DNA of 64,000 bases from Lachnospiraceae bacterium UBA3820 (GCA_002369325.1 DFDU01000026.1:33699-97698), one strand, 5' to 3'. Positions 1 to 8,395 are shown, counted from the first letter of the stretch. A program made the numbers and translations. The notes: generated from the letters alone by a model not told the origin.

Positions 1-114
1 CGAACCGTTAGCTCCAAGGAGACCGATAACCTCGCCTTTTTTAACAGAAAGACTGACATCGGTAAGCACAGTTCTTTTTTTATACTTTATAACCACCCCA
101 TCAAGTTTTAACAT
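1..114 (-). CDS. ABC transporter ATP-binding protein (N-terminus only, cut by window edge)
   Basis: The 38 visible codons, read leftwards from an ATG at 112-114, encode the start of an ABC ATPase: a beta-strand LDGVVIKYKKRTVLTDVS, then VKKGEVIGLLGANGS, which is the first half of a Walker A loop (GxNGSGKS/T). A good ribosome binding site (AGGTGA, about 4 bases upstream) supports this start. The rest of the protein, including the signature and Walker B motifs, lies outside the window, so substrate and direction of transport cannot be judged. It is divergent from the HTH regulator operon to its right, with 224 bases between the two starts. Confidence 0.85.
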   Translation of the reverse strand, partial: MLKLDGVVIKYKKRTVLTDVSLSVKKGEVIGLLGANGS

Positions 115-255
115 AAATCACCTCATAAATTTAATACAAAAAATATATAACCCTCAACCATTTTCTTTAGAAACAATTCAAATAAAGTCTTATATATTCT
201 AATATATTTTTCATGCCCGCACAAGTGTAATATATGATGTTTTATGTTCTTTTCT

Positions 256-270
256 GGCACGTTTCGTGCC
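256..270. promoter_or_regulatory. Perfect palindrome, candidate operator upstream of the HTH regulator
   Basis: GGCACG-TTT-CGTGCC is a 6-bp perfect inverted repeat with a 3-base centre. It sits ten bases upstream of the -35 box of the regulator gene. Its position suggests binding by a dimeric HTH protein, possibly the regulator itself. The half site contains TTTCGTG, which also occurs in the triplicated repeats at 27740-27821 beside the paralogous regulator. This is inference from position and symmetry. Confidence 0.45.
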
Positions 271-280
271 AAACTATCAA

Positions 281-309
281 TTGAATAAACTACCTTATGG
301 TAATATAAT
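281..309 (+). promoter_or_regulatory. Sigma-A type promoter of the regulator/protease operon
   Basis: TTGAAT (281-286) and TATAAT (304-309) are separated by exactly 17 bases, which is close to the vegetative consensus. The spacer holds a small palindrome TACC-TTAT-GGTA (291-302). The translation start at 339 lies about 25 bases after the expected transcription start. Confidence 0.75.
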
Positions 310-338
310 TATATTAGTTGCATTATGGAGGGAAAGTT

Positions 339-1604
339 ATGATATCGGAAAAACTTGACATACTTATGAAAATTACAGATACGCGTAACTGCACGCTCGG
401 ACAAGCATTGTCTTTTGATGCCTCTTACATAAGCAGAATAAGAAACGGAAAAAGAGGCATTCCAAAGCATATGCCTTTTTTAGAGCCGGCCGCATCTTAC
501 TTTTCAAAAAAAATCAAAACAGATCATCAAAAAAAACTCATTTCCGAAATTGTTTGTAACGGAAAACCTATCCCTGAAAGCACAAAAGAATTGGAAAATA
601 TATTACTTCTTTGGCTAAGCGAAAATAACCCGGTTAACCGGGATACAAATTCAATGGAGTTGCTTATCCATGAACTTTCGTCTTTTAATCAAACATCACC
701 TCAAGTAGCAGTACAAGATTCCGATAATATTTTTACAAATGACGATTCCAAACTCAAAACACCTTCCTATTTTTTCGGCAATTCAGGGAAACGTGAAGCT
801 GTCGAGTATTTCTTAAAGAAGCTTTGTGCCGATAATAAACCGCATAAACTGTTATTGTTTTCGGACGAGGATATGACATGGCTTTATGAGGATCCCGTAT
901 TTACCCAAAAATGGGCTGCATATCTTATCAAACTTCTGTCAACCGGCAGCCATATAAAGATAATACATACAATAAACCGAAGCAACAACGAGCTTATGGA
1001 AGCAATCCAAAAATGGCTTCCGTTATACAAGACAGGTTATATCGAATCCTATTATTATCCACGATTACGAGACGGCGTTTACCATAGAACCCTATTTATT
1101 GCCTCGGACAATTTTGCAATAACCTCCAATTCCATTGGAAAATTAACAAATGAAATGCCAAATACCTTTACCGATGACCTGTCTGTTTTAAAGGGGTTGA
1201 AAAAAGAATTTTACAATCTGCTTTCACTCTGTGTTCCTCTCATGAAAATTCATAAACGGAGTACAAAAGGAATAATTCCTTTACTCCTAAAAAGATATGA
1301 AAACACGGATAGCTACGTATATATATTAAATTCGGGCCATAACACTGAGGACGAAAAATTATTTAAAGAAATAGATGATTTTGCAGAAAAGCATCCTGAT
1401 ACAACCCTGTTAAACAATGCAACCAAAGAACTTCCGGAAAATATTTCTTTAATCGCAAGTAATAATTCGGGTGTTCTTATTATATCGGATAAATTGATTT
1501 TCGATACAATCGAGCCGGGATTTACAACGGCATTTTTGAAATATATCTCAAGATTACAAACCGAAGGAGGTAAAATAATATGCAAAACAATACCGGAAAA
1601 ATAA
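339..1604 (+). CDS. HTH transcriptional regulator of an uncharacterised clostridial family
   Basis: A 421-residue protein. The start at 339 is chosen because GGAGGG lies six bases upstream; an in-frame TTG at 318 has no such support. Residues about 15-45 form a Cro/C1-type helix-turn-helix (LGQALSFDASYISRIRNGK). The rest (about 145-300) is a conserved domain with the pattern IIHTINR...W.PLY.TG.I.SYYYP, followed by HRTLFIASDNFAITSNS, which faintly recalls a degenerate phospholipase-D HxK/GSxN motif as found in some sensor domains. The protein encoded at 27821-29206 shares the HTH and this domain. It is the first gene of the operon and its end overlaps the next start by 25 bases. It probably controls the surface-protein operon and may be autoregulated through the palindrome at 256-270. 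Ligand unknown. Confidence 0.7.
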   Translation: MISEKLDILMKITDTRNCTLGQALSFDASYISRIRNGKRGIPKHMPFLEPAASYFSKKIKTDHQKKLISEIVCNGKPIPESTKELENILLLWLSENNPVNRDTNSMELLIHELSSFNQTSPQVAVQDSDNIFTNDDSKLKTPSYFFGNSGKREAVEYFLKKLCADNKPHKLLLFSDEDMTWLYEDPVFTQKWAAYLIKLLSTGSHIKIIHTINRSNNELMEAIQKWLPLYKTGYIESYYYPRLRDGVYHRTLFIASDNFAITSNSIGKLTNEMPNTFTDDLSVLKGLKKEFYNLLSLCVPLMKIHKRSTKGIIPLLLKRYENTDSYVYILNSGHNTEDEKLFKEIDDFAEKHPDTTLLNNATKELPENISLIASNNSGVLIISDKLIFDTIEPGFTTAFLKYISRLQTEGGKIICKTIPEK

Positions 1605-1774
1605 TTACAATTACAGCATTGATTACCATATTCATAGTTGTTACGGTAATTTCTCTCATTCTTTTTTTTAAAAAGCCTGAGGAATTAAAAGAAAAGGAAA
1701 ATGAAAAAGCACAAAATAATATAGAACTTATTATTTCGGAAAACGGGGAGGTATGTGATTATGCAAAATTATAA
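1580..1774 (+). CDS. Small single-pass membrane protein, unknown function
   Basis: A 64-residue protein with a strong Shine-Dalgarno sequence (AAGGAGG, 1564-1570) nine bases before the ATG. Residues about 8-30 are a hydrophobic membrane helix (IITITALITIFIVVTVISLILFF), followed by a Lys/Glu-rich charged tail. It overlaps both neighbours (25 bases upstream, 14 bases downstream), which indicates translational coupling in the regulator/protease operon. No known family is recognised. It could be an accessory or anchor subunit of the two larger membrane proteins that follow. Confidence 0.6.
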   Translation: MQNNTGKIITITALITIFIVVTVISLILFFKKPEELKEKENEKAQNNIELIISENGEVCDYAKL

Positions 1775-2771
1775 CGGTTCACCTTACCCAAATCAACCAA
1801 TGAATAACGGTGTTCCTTATCCGAATCAACCGATGAATAACAGTGCTCCTTATCCGAATCAACCGATGAATAACAGTGCTCCTTATCCGAATCAGCCGAT
1901 TAATAACAGTGCTCCTTATCCGAATCAGCCGATGAATAACAACGTTCCTTATCCGAATCAGCCGTCCGACACGGGTAATCTCTATTCCGATAATCGGCAA
2001 TACGGTTATTCGGATTATTATAAAAAATCGCCGGCAGGTTTTATAGCTTTTTGTATTATAATGGTAACTCTCATTGTTACAGAGTTTATTCTCTTTATCT
2101 ATCCCGGAACTTTGACTAAAAAGTATCATGACAAGCTTTTAAAAGATGCCGGAATAGTTTCGGGCACTGAACAGACCACAGAAGCAACAACCACTCAAGC
2201 AACAACCGAAGCTACAACTGCAACCACTCAAGCAACGACCGAAGCCACCACTGCTACTACAACAGAATCTACAACTGCCGCTACCACGGAAGCCACCACA
2301 CAGGAAGTAAACTTAAACACAACGGCTCTTCCTTCACGAACAGACTTCTCGTGGTATATGGATAACTGGCACAATAACGGAATTCCTGCTGACGCTGTGA
2401 AAATAACCGATTACAGCCAAATAAACGGTGATTGGAAAATGATGTACTGGTGGGATCCCGATCAAGTATTTGATGCATATGCAGAGGAATACGGAAATGC
2501 TTCCTTAAGCTGGAACGGTTCTTCATTAAGCCTCACCTATAAATTCGGTGTAATTTCATGGAGTTCGACCGAAAGCTATGATGAATCCGATATCGCACCT
2601 CAAATATATACCGGAAACGATACCGCATATGGTTTTGAATTAAACGATCAGACTTATGAATTATCCATTTCCGGCTTAGAATTTTACAGTTGGAACGGTG
2701 CCCAATATGCCTTTGGAGTGACATTAACCCAGTCCGGAGATCCCGGAACGGTATTATTGGTACGTCCGTAA
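1761..2771 (+). CDS. Membrane protein with six 11-residue PYPNQPMNN repeats and Thr-rich stalk
   Basis: A 336-residue protein. The ATG at 1761 is preferred over the GTG at 1755 because GGGGAGG (1745-1751) is properly spaced from it. Architecture: a cytoplasmic tail of six tandem PYPNQPMNNxx repeats (residues about 8-73), a membrane helix (about 94-114), a Thr/Ala/Glu stalk full of TTEATT and TTQATT units (about 135-185), and an extracellular C-terminal domain of about 150 residues rich in Trp and Tyr (WYMDNW, MYWWDP). Topology is therefore N-in, C-out. No catalytic motif is visible. Both the repeat tail and the following protease's Asn/Gln/Pro tail are low-complexity and may interact. Function unknown; the exported domain may be a substrate or partner of the protease. 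Confidence 0.65.
   Translation: MQNYNGSPYPNQPMNNGVPYPNQPMNNSAPYPNQPMNNSAPYPNQPINNSAPYPNQPMNNNVPYPNQPSDTGNLYSDNRQYGYSDYYKKSPAGFIAFCIIMVTLIVTEFILFIYPGTLTKKYHDKLLKDAGIVSGTEQTTEATTTQATTEATTATTQATTEATTATTTESTTAATTEATTQEVNLNTTALPSRTDFSWYMDNWHNNGIPADAVKITDYSQINGDWKMMYWWDPDQVFDAYAEEYGNASLSWNGSSLSLTYKFGVISWSSTESYDESDIAPQIYTGNDTAYGFELNDQTYELSISGLEFYSWNGAQYAFGVTLTQSGDPGTVLLVRP
1782..1979 (+). repeat. Six tandem 33-bp coding repeats
   Basis: Six consecutive 33-bp units encode PYPNQPMNNGV, two PYPNQPMNNSA, PYPNQPINNSA, PYPNQPMNNNV and PYPNQPSDTGN. The inner units are almost identical at DNA level, so the copy number is likely variable between strains through slippage. Confidence 0.9.
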
Positions 2772-2789
2772 GAAATGGGGTGAATTTTT

Positions 2790-5012
2790 ATGAATATGCA
2801 AAATAATCAATATAACGGTCAGCAGGGTTATAACCAAAACGTGCCATACGGTGGACAACAACCACCTAATCCTGCCGGGCGTTATCAGAACCAACCACCC
2901 ATGCCACCACGCAGATTCAAATCACATACCGGCATTATCGTAGCCATAACAACATTTGTGGTTTTATTGTCGATATTTTTAATAACCGCTTTTGCATTTC
3001 CGGGTTTCTTACTAAAAAAGGACAACTCGAAAGAAGCAAAAGATAAAGGCGACAACATAACAAACACCGCCGATTCGACTTCAGAACCCGTAAACACAAG
3101 CGATTCAAGCGATACGACATCTCCTGTAATTGAACCGGATTCAGACTGGACCGTGCTAATTTATCTTTGCGGTTCAAACCTTGAATCGGAAAGCGGTCTT
3201 GCGACATACAATATTGATGAAATGATAGCCGCCGATATCACTGATTCGGTAAATATCATTATAGAAACCGGCGGTTCATACAGTTGGGACACAAACGGCA
3301 TAAACGCCGATGCACTCTGTCGTTTTCAGATGACAGATACAGGGCTTGTCGCACTTGGTGAAGTGCCGATGGCTTCGATGGGCGATGCCGCAACCTTTCA
3401 GGATTTCTTAAGTTGGGGGTTAAACAACTATCCTGCTAAAAAGACAATGGTAGTCGTATGGGATCACGGTTCGGAACCTACAAACGGTGTGGCTTTTGAT
3501 GAAGTCTATGAATATGATTCACTCTCGATGGACGAATTAAGAAGCTCTCTTGCAGGCTCCGGCAAACACATTGACATAATGGGTTTTGATACCTGTCTTA
3601 TGGGAAATGTAGAAACCGCATCCGCTATAGGAAAAAACGCATCCTACATGATAGCCTCCGAGGAAACCATACCGGGTCCGGGTTGGAATTATACAGAATT
3701 TATAAATTACATCTGTCAGCATCCCGACTGTACGCCTGCAGATTTAGGTGTTGTGGTTTGTGACAGCTATTATCAAAAATATGTTAACCTTGGTATGTCA
3801 GACGGTGTAACGCTTTCGCTTATCGACCTTTCATATGTGGATGAGCTCTCAAATGCTTTCTGCTCATTAGGAAAGGTATTCTACGAAAGTACATACAGCA
3901 CCGATAATATGACTACAATCTTTCAGGCTATGCCAAATACCGAATCATACGGAAATTATGAGCTTGATGACGGAAGCATGATTTCCAACCTGTATGATTT
4001 AGGTGATTTCATAGATCATTCAAGCGGTTTATTCAAAGATGCGGGAACAGCCTACAAAAATGTTCTCGGAAAATGTATGCTTTATCAGGTAAAGGGCAGT
4101 GCGAGAGCATATTCCACCGGACTTGCATTTTATTTTCCTAATTATGTAGGCAACTATGACCTTGACAATTATTCATACGTAATGGATGATATTCCGGCTT
4201 CTTGCTGGTACATAGGCTTTATCGACAGCTTGTACGATGAATGGACGGCACCCGATTGGGTCAGCAGTGCTATGGACACTTCAGGGGTTCCGCTTCCTAC
4301 ACAACCTGTTGTTTTCGATGAAGATATGACAATATCCTATAATGTATATATTAACAACGACGGCTTTGTCCAGCTTGATATAACAGGTGGCCAGCAATAT
4401 GTAGCCAATGTAAATATGAAGCTTTATTACTTAGGTGAAGATAACGGTACCTCATACAAGGTACTTTGGGGAAGTGATGATAAACTTGAAAAGCTTTCAC
4501 AGACAAACTACATTGACCGTTTGGAGCTTGAATGGTTCAAGGCAGACGGCTTCTACGATATAGCCATGCACGGCATAGAGTACACGCCGGAATACAACCT
4601 TTATTCCACTCCGATACTTCTTAACAACGAACCTATGCAGCTTCTGGTATACTTTGATAAAGCAACGGGCGTTTACAAAATGTTATATGCCTATTCCTTC
4701 GATGATAATCTTGAAAATGTATCAAACCGTCAGGGTACCGCACTTAACAAGGGCGACAGAATTGATTTCCTGATGGCTGCCGTAGACGGAAGCGGCAACT
4801 CATTTTATCTGAATATCGGAGATACGCTATACTCCGAAGACTATCAGATAATAACACGCGAGCCAATCATACCTGATCGATTTGCCGATTCTTACTCCGG
4901 TGATTTTTACTACGTATTTGAAATAACCGATGTTCAAGGCAATAAAATCGAAACGCAGGGTGCTCTCGTCCGTGTAGTTGCCGGAGTTATAGTAGAAACA
5001 ACAATTCAATAA
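2790..5012 (+). CDS. Membrane-tethered clostripain-family (C11) cysteine peptidase
   Basis: A 740-residue protein with a Gln/Asn/Pro-rich cytoplasmic tail (1-48), a membrane helix (about 49-73), a Ser/Thr/Asp linker (about 76-118), then a peptidase C11 domain. The C11 hallmarks are the opening WTVLIYLCGSNLES, the catalytic His226 in VVWDHGS and the catalytic Cys269 in GFDTCLMG. After the catalytic domain come about 250 residues of beta-rich sequence. C11 enzymes (clostripain, PmC11) cleave after Arg or Lys and usually mature by self-cleavage. Here the enzyme would face outwards, anchored to the membrane, instead of being secreted. It is the last gene of the four-gene operon starting at 339, followed at once by a terminator. 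Family assignment is firm; substrate is unknown. Confidence 0.88.
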   Translation: MNMQNNQYNGQQGYNQNVPYGGQQPPNPAGRYQNQPPMPPRRFKSHTGIIVAITTFVVLLSIFLITAFAFPGFLLKKDNSKEAKDKGDNITNTADSTSEPVNTSDSSDTTSPVIEPDSDWTVLIYLCGSNLESESGLATYNIDEMIAADITDSVNIIIETGGSYSWDTNGINADALCRFQMTDTGLVALGEVPMASMGDAATFQDFLSWGLNNYPAKKTMVVVWDHGSEPTNGVAFDEVYEYDSLSMDELRSSLAGSGKHIDIMGFDTCLMGNVETASAIGKNASYMIASEETIPGPGWNYTEFINYICQHPDCTPADLGVVVCDSYYQKYVNLGMSDGVTLSLIDLSYVDELSNAFCSLGKVFYESTYSTDNMTTIFQAMPNTESYGNYELDDGSMISNLYDLGDFIDHSSGLFKDAGTAYKNVLGKCMLYQVKGSARAYSTGLAFYFPNYVGNYDLDNYSYVMDDIPASCWYIGFIDSLYDEWTAPDWVSSAMDTSGVPLPTQPVVFDEDMTISYNVYINNDGFVQLDITGGQQYVANVNMKLYYLGEDNGTSYKVLWGSDDKLEKLSQTNYIDRLELEWFKADGFYDIAMHGIEYTPEYNLYSTPILLNNEPMQLLVYFDKATGVYKMLYAYSFDDNLENVSNRQGTALNKGDRIDFLMAAVDGSGNSFYLNIGDTLYSEDYQIITREPIIPDRFADSYSGDFYYVFEITDVQGNKIETQGALVRVVAGVIVETTIQ

Positions 5013-5024
5013 ACCAAAAAATAC

Positions 5025-5059
5025 GGACGGTTCTTAAAATTAAAAATTAAGAACCGTCC
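5025..5059. terminator. Bidirectional intrinsic terminator
   Basis: A 13-bp perfect stem, GGACGGTTCTTAA (5025-5037) against TTAAGAACCGTCC (5047-5059), with an A-rich stretch on its left and a T-rich stretch on its right. It lies between the convergent protease gene and DHH gene and can serve both. Confidence 0.85.
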
Positions 5060-5080
5060 ATATCTTTTATCTACTATTAT

Positions 5081-6016
5081 TTACTTTGCTTCCGGATAAT
5101 ATTTGTCATAATTTACTATCTCATCAATAAGTTTTGGAAGTTGTTCATCCATATTATCGTCATTGAACTGGCAGGTACCGACCTTTTTGTGACCACCACC
5201 GCCATACTTAAGCATAAGGCTTCCTACATCCACATGTGATGATTTATTTAAGATGCTGTATCCGACTGCCGCCGAACAACCCATACCACCTTTACCGTTT
5301 ACAATCCATACTGAGATATTCTGCTCAGGATAAAGGCTGTAAATCATAAATCTGTTACCGGTGTAGATAGGATCAACACCTCTTAAATCAGATATGATAA
5401 CATCCTTCTCGATTCTTGTATGAGCCTTAACCATCTCTTTAAATTTTTCAGTCTGCTCATTGTAAACATCTATTCTTTCTTTTACATCAGGAAGATTAAG
5501 AATCTCCTCGGTAGTCATGGTTCTGCACGCATCAATAAGTTCTTCCATAAGCTTGTAGTTTGGTATAGTGAACTGACGCCATCTTCCGAGACCTGTTCTC
5601 GGATCCATGAGAAAACCTATAAGAATCCATCCCTTAGGATTAAGTACTTCATCAATTGTAAGGTTACCCGAGTCAACCTTATCAACAGCTTCCATCATCT
5701 CGTCAAGATGTGAAAACTTCTCGGCTCCACCGTAATATTCATATATAATTCTGGCACATGATGGAGTAACTCTGCTCTCGCCCTTATATTTACCCTCAAG
5801 CTGATTTCTTTCAAACTCGCTTGAATGATGATCAAACCAAAGTCCGCAGCCCTCTACGAAAGGAACATTTGCAAGACAGTCATTTTCATCAACAGGAACA
5901 AGTCCGTCCTGTAAATCCTTTGGATGAGCGAATTTCCAGCTGTCAATAATGCCTGCTTCTTTAAGAAGTGCGCCACAAGCCAAACCATCAAAGTCAGAAC
6001 GTGTAATTAATCTCAT
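5081..6016 (-). CDS. DHH family phosphoesterase
   Basis: A 311-residue cytoplasmic enzyme. The DHH superfamily motifs are clear: SDFDG (residues 7-11), the Mn2+-binding FDHH (61-64), and a C-terminal DHHA1-type glycine motif GGGGHKKVGTC. Such proteins hydrolyse short oligonucleotides (NrnA), cyclic-dinucleotide-derived products or polyphosphate; which of these applies cannot be told from the sequence. The start is supported by a GGGGG ribosome binding site. It is monocistronic with its own promoter (6078-6106) and terminator. Confidence 0.8.
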   Translation of the reverse strand: MRLITRSDFDGLACGALLKEAGIIDSWKFAHPKDLQDGLVPVDENDCLANVPFVEGCGLWFDHHSSEFERNQLEGKYKGESRVTPSCARIIYEYYGGAEKFSHLDEMMEAVDKVDSGNLTIDEVLNPKGWILIGFLMDPRTGLGRWRQFTIPNYKLMEELIDACRTMTTEEILNLPDVKERIDVYNEQTEKFKEMVKAHTRIEKDVIISDLRGVDPIYTGNRFMIYSLYPEQNISVWIVNGKGGMGCSAAVGYSILNKSSHVDVGSLMLKYGGGGHKKVGTCQFNDDNMDEQLPKLIDEIVNYDKYYPEAK

Positions 6017-6077
6017 TATATATCCCCCTTAAATCGTGATTTTACTTGATTTTTCGTTTAATTATAGCCCTATTCCT

Positions 6078-6106
6078 ATAATATAATATTTTTTCTTTCT
6101 TTTCAA
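6078..6106 (-). promoter_or_regulatory. Promoter of the DHH phosphoesterase gene
   Basis: Read on the minus strand, TTGAAA (6101-6106) and TATTAT (6078-6083) are 17 bases apart. A second, weaker TATAAT lies nearer the gene at 6061-6066 without a matching -35. Confidence 0.6.
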
Positions 6107-6172
6107 GAAATATATTTTAATCCTAGCAATATATTTTCATTTTAATACATCAGAATTTATCAAGGATTTTTT

Positions 6173-6721
6173 TTACTGTCTGTTATAATAATTTATACCG
6201 TCCGATGGGTTAAAATACGTTCTTATATATCCCTCCGGAGATACGATTACAAATTCGTTGGTAGCTTCGAGATAATAGACATCATCTCCGTCCTCTTCTT
6301 CAAGCTTATGAAGAGAATTCTTATTTAATACAACCTCTTTTGCAGCAGCTTCATAGTCCTTTGCGGAAGCAAAGCCCATCTCCCTGCCATGCTTTTCATA
6401 ATGGTCGTTTAGCTTGCTCTTGCTTTTGAAAACAAGCGGTCTGTCATCCGACACGTTTTCTTCCGTAGCTTCCGAAGTTATTTCTTCTGTTGTATTACTC
6501 TCCGTTACTTTTTCTTCCGTTGTAGCGTTTTGAGAAGTATCCTCTTCTGTATTTTTTATCTCACGCTCGGTTGTAGCTGCTTCCGTTGTGGATATTTCGG
6601 TAGTTGAATCTTCCGTGGTATTTTCTTTATTTCCACCGATTTTTCCGGATGCTACAGCTAAAAAGACTATTATAATAACTATAGTCATATAAAAAATGGA
6701 ATTATTGCTTTTATTTTTCAA
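6173..6721 (-). CDS. Membrane-tethered protein with possible RNase-toxin-like C-terminal domain
   Basis: A 182-residue protein starting at TTG (6719-6721), with AAAGGA seven bases upstream and no alternative start at that position. A membrane helix or uncleaved signal (about 8-27) is followed by a Thr/Glu stalk with many TTE units (about 33-92) and a compact domain of about 85 residues: LNDHYEKHGREMGF, SAKDYEAAAKEVV, DDVYYLEATNEFVIVS, YIRTYFNPSDGINYYNRQ. The HxxKHG start, the central TNEF strand and the closing TYF.P strand resemble BECR-fold (barnase/EndoU/colicin-like) nuclease domains seen in polymorphic toxins and phage proteins. That assignment is from pattern memory and uncertain. No immunity gene is obvious next to it. 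Confidence 0.55.
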   Translation of the reverse strand: MKNKSNNSIFYMTIVIIIVFLAVASGKIGGNKENTTEDSTTEISTTEAATTEREIKNTEEDTSQNATTEEKVTESNTTEEITSEATEENVSDDRPLVFKSKSKLNDHYEKHGREMGFASAKDYEAAAKEVVLNKNSLHKLEEEDGDDVYYLEATNEFVIVSPEGYIRTYFNPSDGINYYNRQ

Positions 6722-6837
6722 TTTTTTTCCTTTCTGCTTTCTTAATCAGTCCGCCAATGTCTAATTATATTCAATATATACCCGAATATATACTCACGTC
6801 AATTATTAACTGTTTTTATTTCATAATCTGTTTTCAC

Positions 6838-6865
6838 TTGAATAAAAAATAAAATGTGATATATT
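6838..6865 (+). promoter_or_regulatory. Promoter of hydG
   Basis: TTGAAT (6838-6843) and TATATT (6860-6865) are 16 bases apart, about 57 bases before the hydG start. The leader shows no recognisable riboswitch. The rest of 6722-6922 is AT-rich with nothing else identified. Confidence 0.55.
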
Positions 6866-6922
6866 TTATTCAGAGTAATTTAAGTCTCATTACATTTATT
6901 AAGAACTGACAGAGGTGACATC

Positions 6923-8362
6923 ATGTATAATCCAAAATCCATGCACGCAGATGAGTTTATAAACGATGACGAAATATGCGAAACTCTCTCATATGCGGAG
7001 GCAAACAAAAATAATCTCGAGCTTATAAACGGTATACTTGAGAAAGCACGTCCGCAAAAAACAAGTGACGGTTGGCATTGCAGCGGTCTTACCCACAGGG
7101 AGGCATCCGTGCTTCTTGCCTGTGAAGATTCCGAGATTGTTGAAAAGCTGTATAAGGTTGCCGAGGAGATAAAGCTTGCATTTTACGGAAACAGGATAGT
7201 TATATTTGCGCCTCTTTATCTTTCCAATTATTGTATAAACGGTTGTCTTTATTGTCCCTACCATGCCGAAAATAAGCATATCGCAAGAAAAAAGCTTACT
7301 CAGGAAGAGATAGAAAAAGAGGTTATAGCACTTCAGGATATGGGACACAAACGTCTTGCCATAGAAGCGGGCGAAGACCCTGACAATAATCCTATAGAAT
7401 ATATTTTAGACAGTATTAAAACCATTTACAGCGTGCATCATAAAAACGGAGATATACGACGTGTCAATGTAAATATAGCGGCAACCACAGTAGAGAACTA
7501 CAAAAAGCTTGCCGATGCCGGGATAGGTACTTATATATTATTTCAGGAGACATATAATAAAAAGGGCTATGAAGAGCTTCATCCTTACGGTCCGAAGCAC
7601 GACTATGCCTATCATACCGAAGCTATGGACAGAGCTATGGAAGGCGGCATAGATGATGTCGGACTCGGAGTATTGTTTGGACTTGAGGGATATAAATATG
7701 AATTTGCAGGACTTTTAATGCACGCCGAACATCTTGAGGCAGTGCATGGTGTGGGACCTCATACCATAAGTGTTCCGAGAGTCAAACATGCTGACGATAT
7801 AGACCCGGACGTCTTTGATAATTCAATATCCGATGAAATCTTTACCAAAATCGCAGCCTGCATAAGAATTGCCGTTCCATACACAGGCATGATTATCTCA
7901 ACAAGAGAAAATGAACAGGTTCGTGCCCGTATGCTGCAGGTAGGTATTTCACAGATAAGCGGTGCTTCCCGTACCTCTGTAGGCGGATATACCACAGAAG
8001 AAAGACTTCATGAAACCGAGCAGTTTGACGTATCGGATCAGCGAACCCTTGATGAAGTTGTCAGATGGCTTATGGAAAGCGGACATATTCCAAGCTTTTG
8101 TACCGCCTGCTATCGCGCCGGACGTACCGGTGACAGATTTATGGAATTATGCAAAGCCGGTCAGATTCAAAACTGCTGCCACCCTAACGCACTACTTACA
8201 TTAAAAGAATATCTTACCGACTACGCCGGTGACGAAACGAAAAAAATCGGTGAAGCCATGATTGAAAAAGAGCTTATGAATATCCCTAAAGAAAGCGTAA
8301 GAAAATCTTGCAAAAATTATCTTAACAGAATAAGCGAAGGCGAAAGAGATTTCAGATATTAA
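6923..8362 (+). CDS. hydG: [FeFe]-hydrogenase H-cluster maturase HydG (radical SAM)
   Basis: A 479-residue radical SAM enzyme that cleaves tyrosine to give the CO and CN- ligands of the hydrogenase H-cluster. The N-terminal radical SAM cluster motif is CINGCLYC (CX3CX2C, the HydG/ThiH form), preceded by FAPLYLSNY. The C-terminal auxiliary-cluster motif CX2CX22C, from CTAC to CC in the last 90 residues, is intact and distinguishes HydG from ThiH. The start is supported by AGAGGTGA. It stands alone between a promoter and a terminator; neither hydE nor hydF nor the hydrogenase itself is in this window. Identification is strong. Confidence 0.95.
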   Translation: MYNPKSMHADEFINDDEICETLSYAEANKNNLELINGILEKARPQKTSDGWHCSGLTHREASVLLACEDSEIVEKLYKVAEEIKLAFYGNRIVIFAPLYLSNYCINGCLYCPYHAENKHIARKKLTQEEIEKEVIALQDMGHKRLAIEAGEDPDNNPIEYILDSIKTIYSVHHKNGDIRRVNVNIAATTVENYKKLADAGIGTYILFQETYNKKGYEELHPYGPKHDYAYHTEAMDRAMEGGIDDVGLGVLFGLEGYKYEFAGLLMHAEHLEAVHGVGPHTISVPRVKHADDIDPDVFDNSISDEIFTKIAACIRIAVPYTGMIISTRENEQVRARMLQVGISQISGASRTSVGGYTTEERLHETEQFDVSDQRTLDEVVRWLMESGHIPSFCTACYRAGRTGDRFMELCKAGQIQNCCHPNALLTLKEYLTDYAGDETKKIGEAMIEKELMNIPKESVRKSCKNYLNRISEGERDFRY

Positions 8363-8388
8363 AAAAAGCGGGAATTCCCGCTTTTTTA
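8361..8388. terminator. Bidirectional terminator between hydG and the histidine kinase gene
   Basis: Stem GCGGG-AATT-CCCGC (8368-8381) with seven A on its left and six T on its right. It directly follows the hydG stop codon and can end both converging transcripts. Confidence 0.9.
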
Positions 8389-8395
8389 TTTACAT

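Noticed and set aside
1782..1979. 33-bp periodic repeats could be a CRISPR or satellite repeat
   Set aside because: The repeats are in frame, have no spacers, and encode a continuous PYPNQPMNN tail with a good downstream membrane helix.
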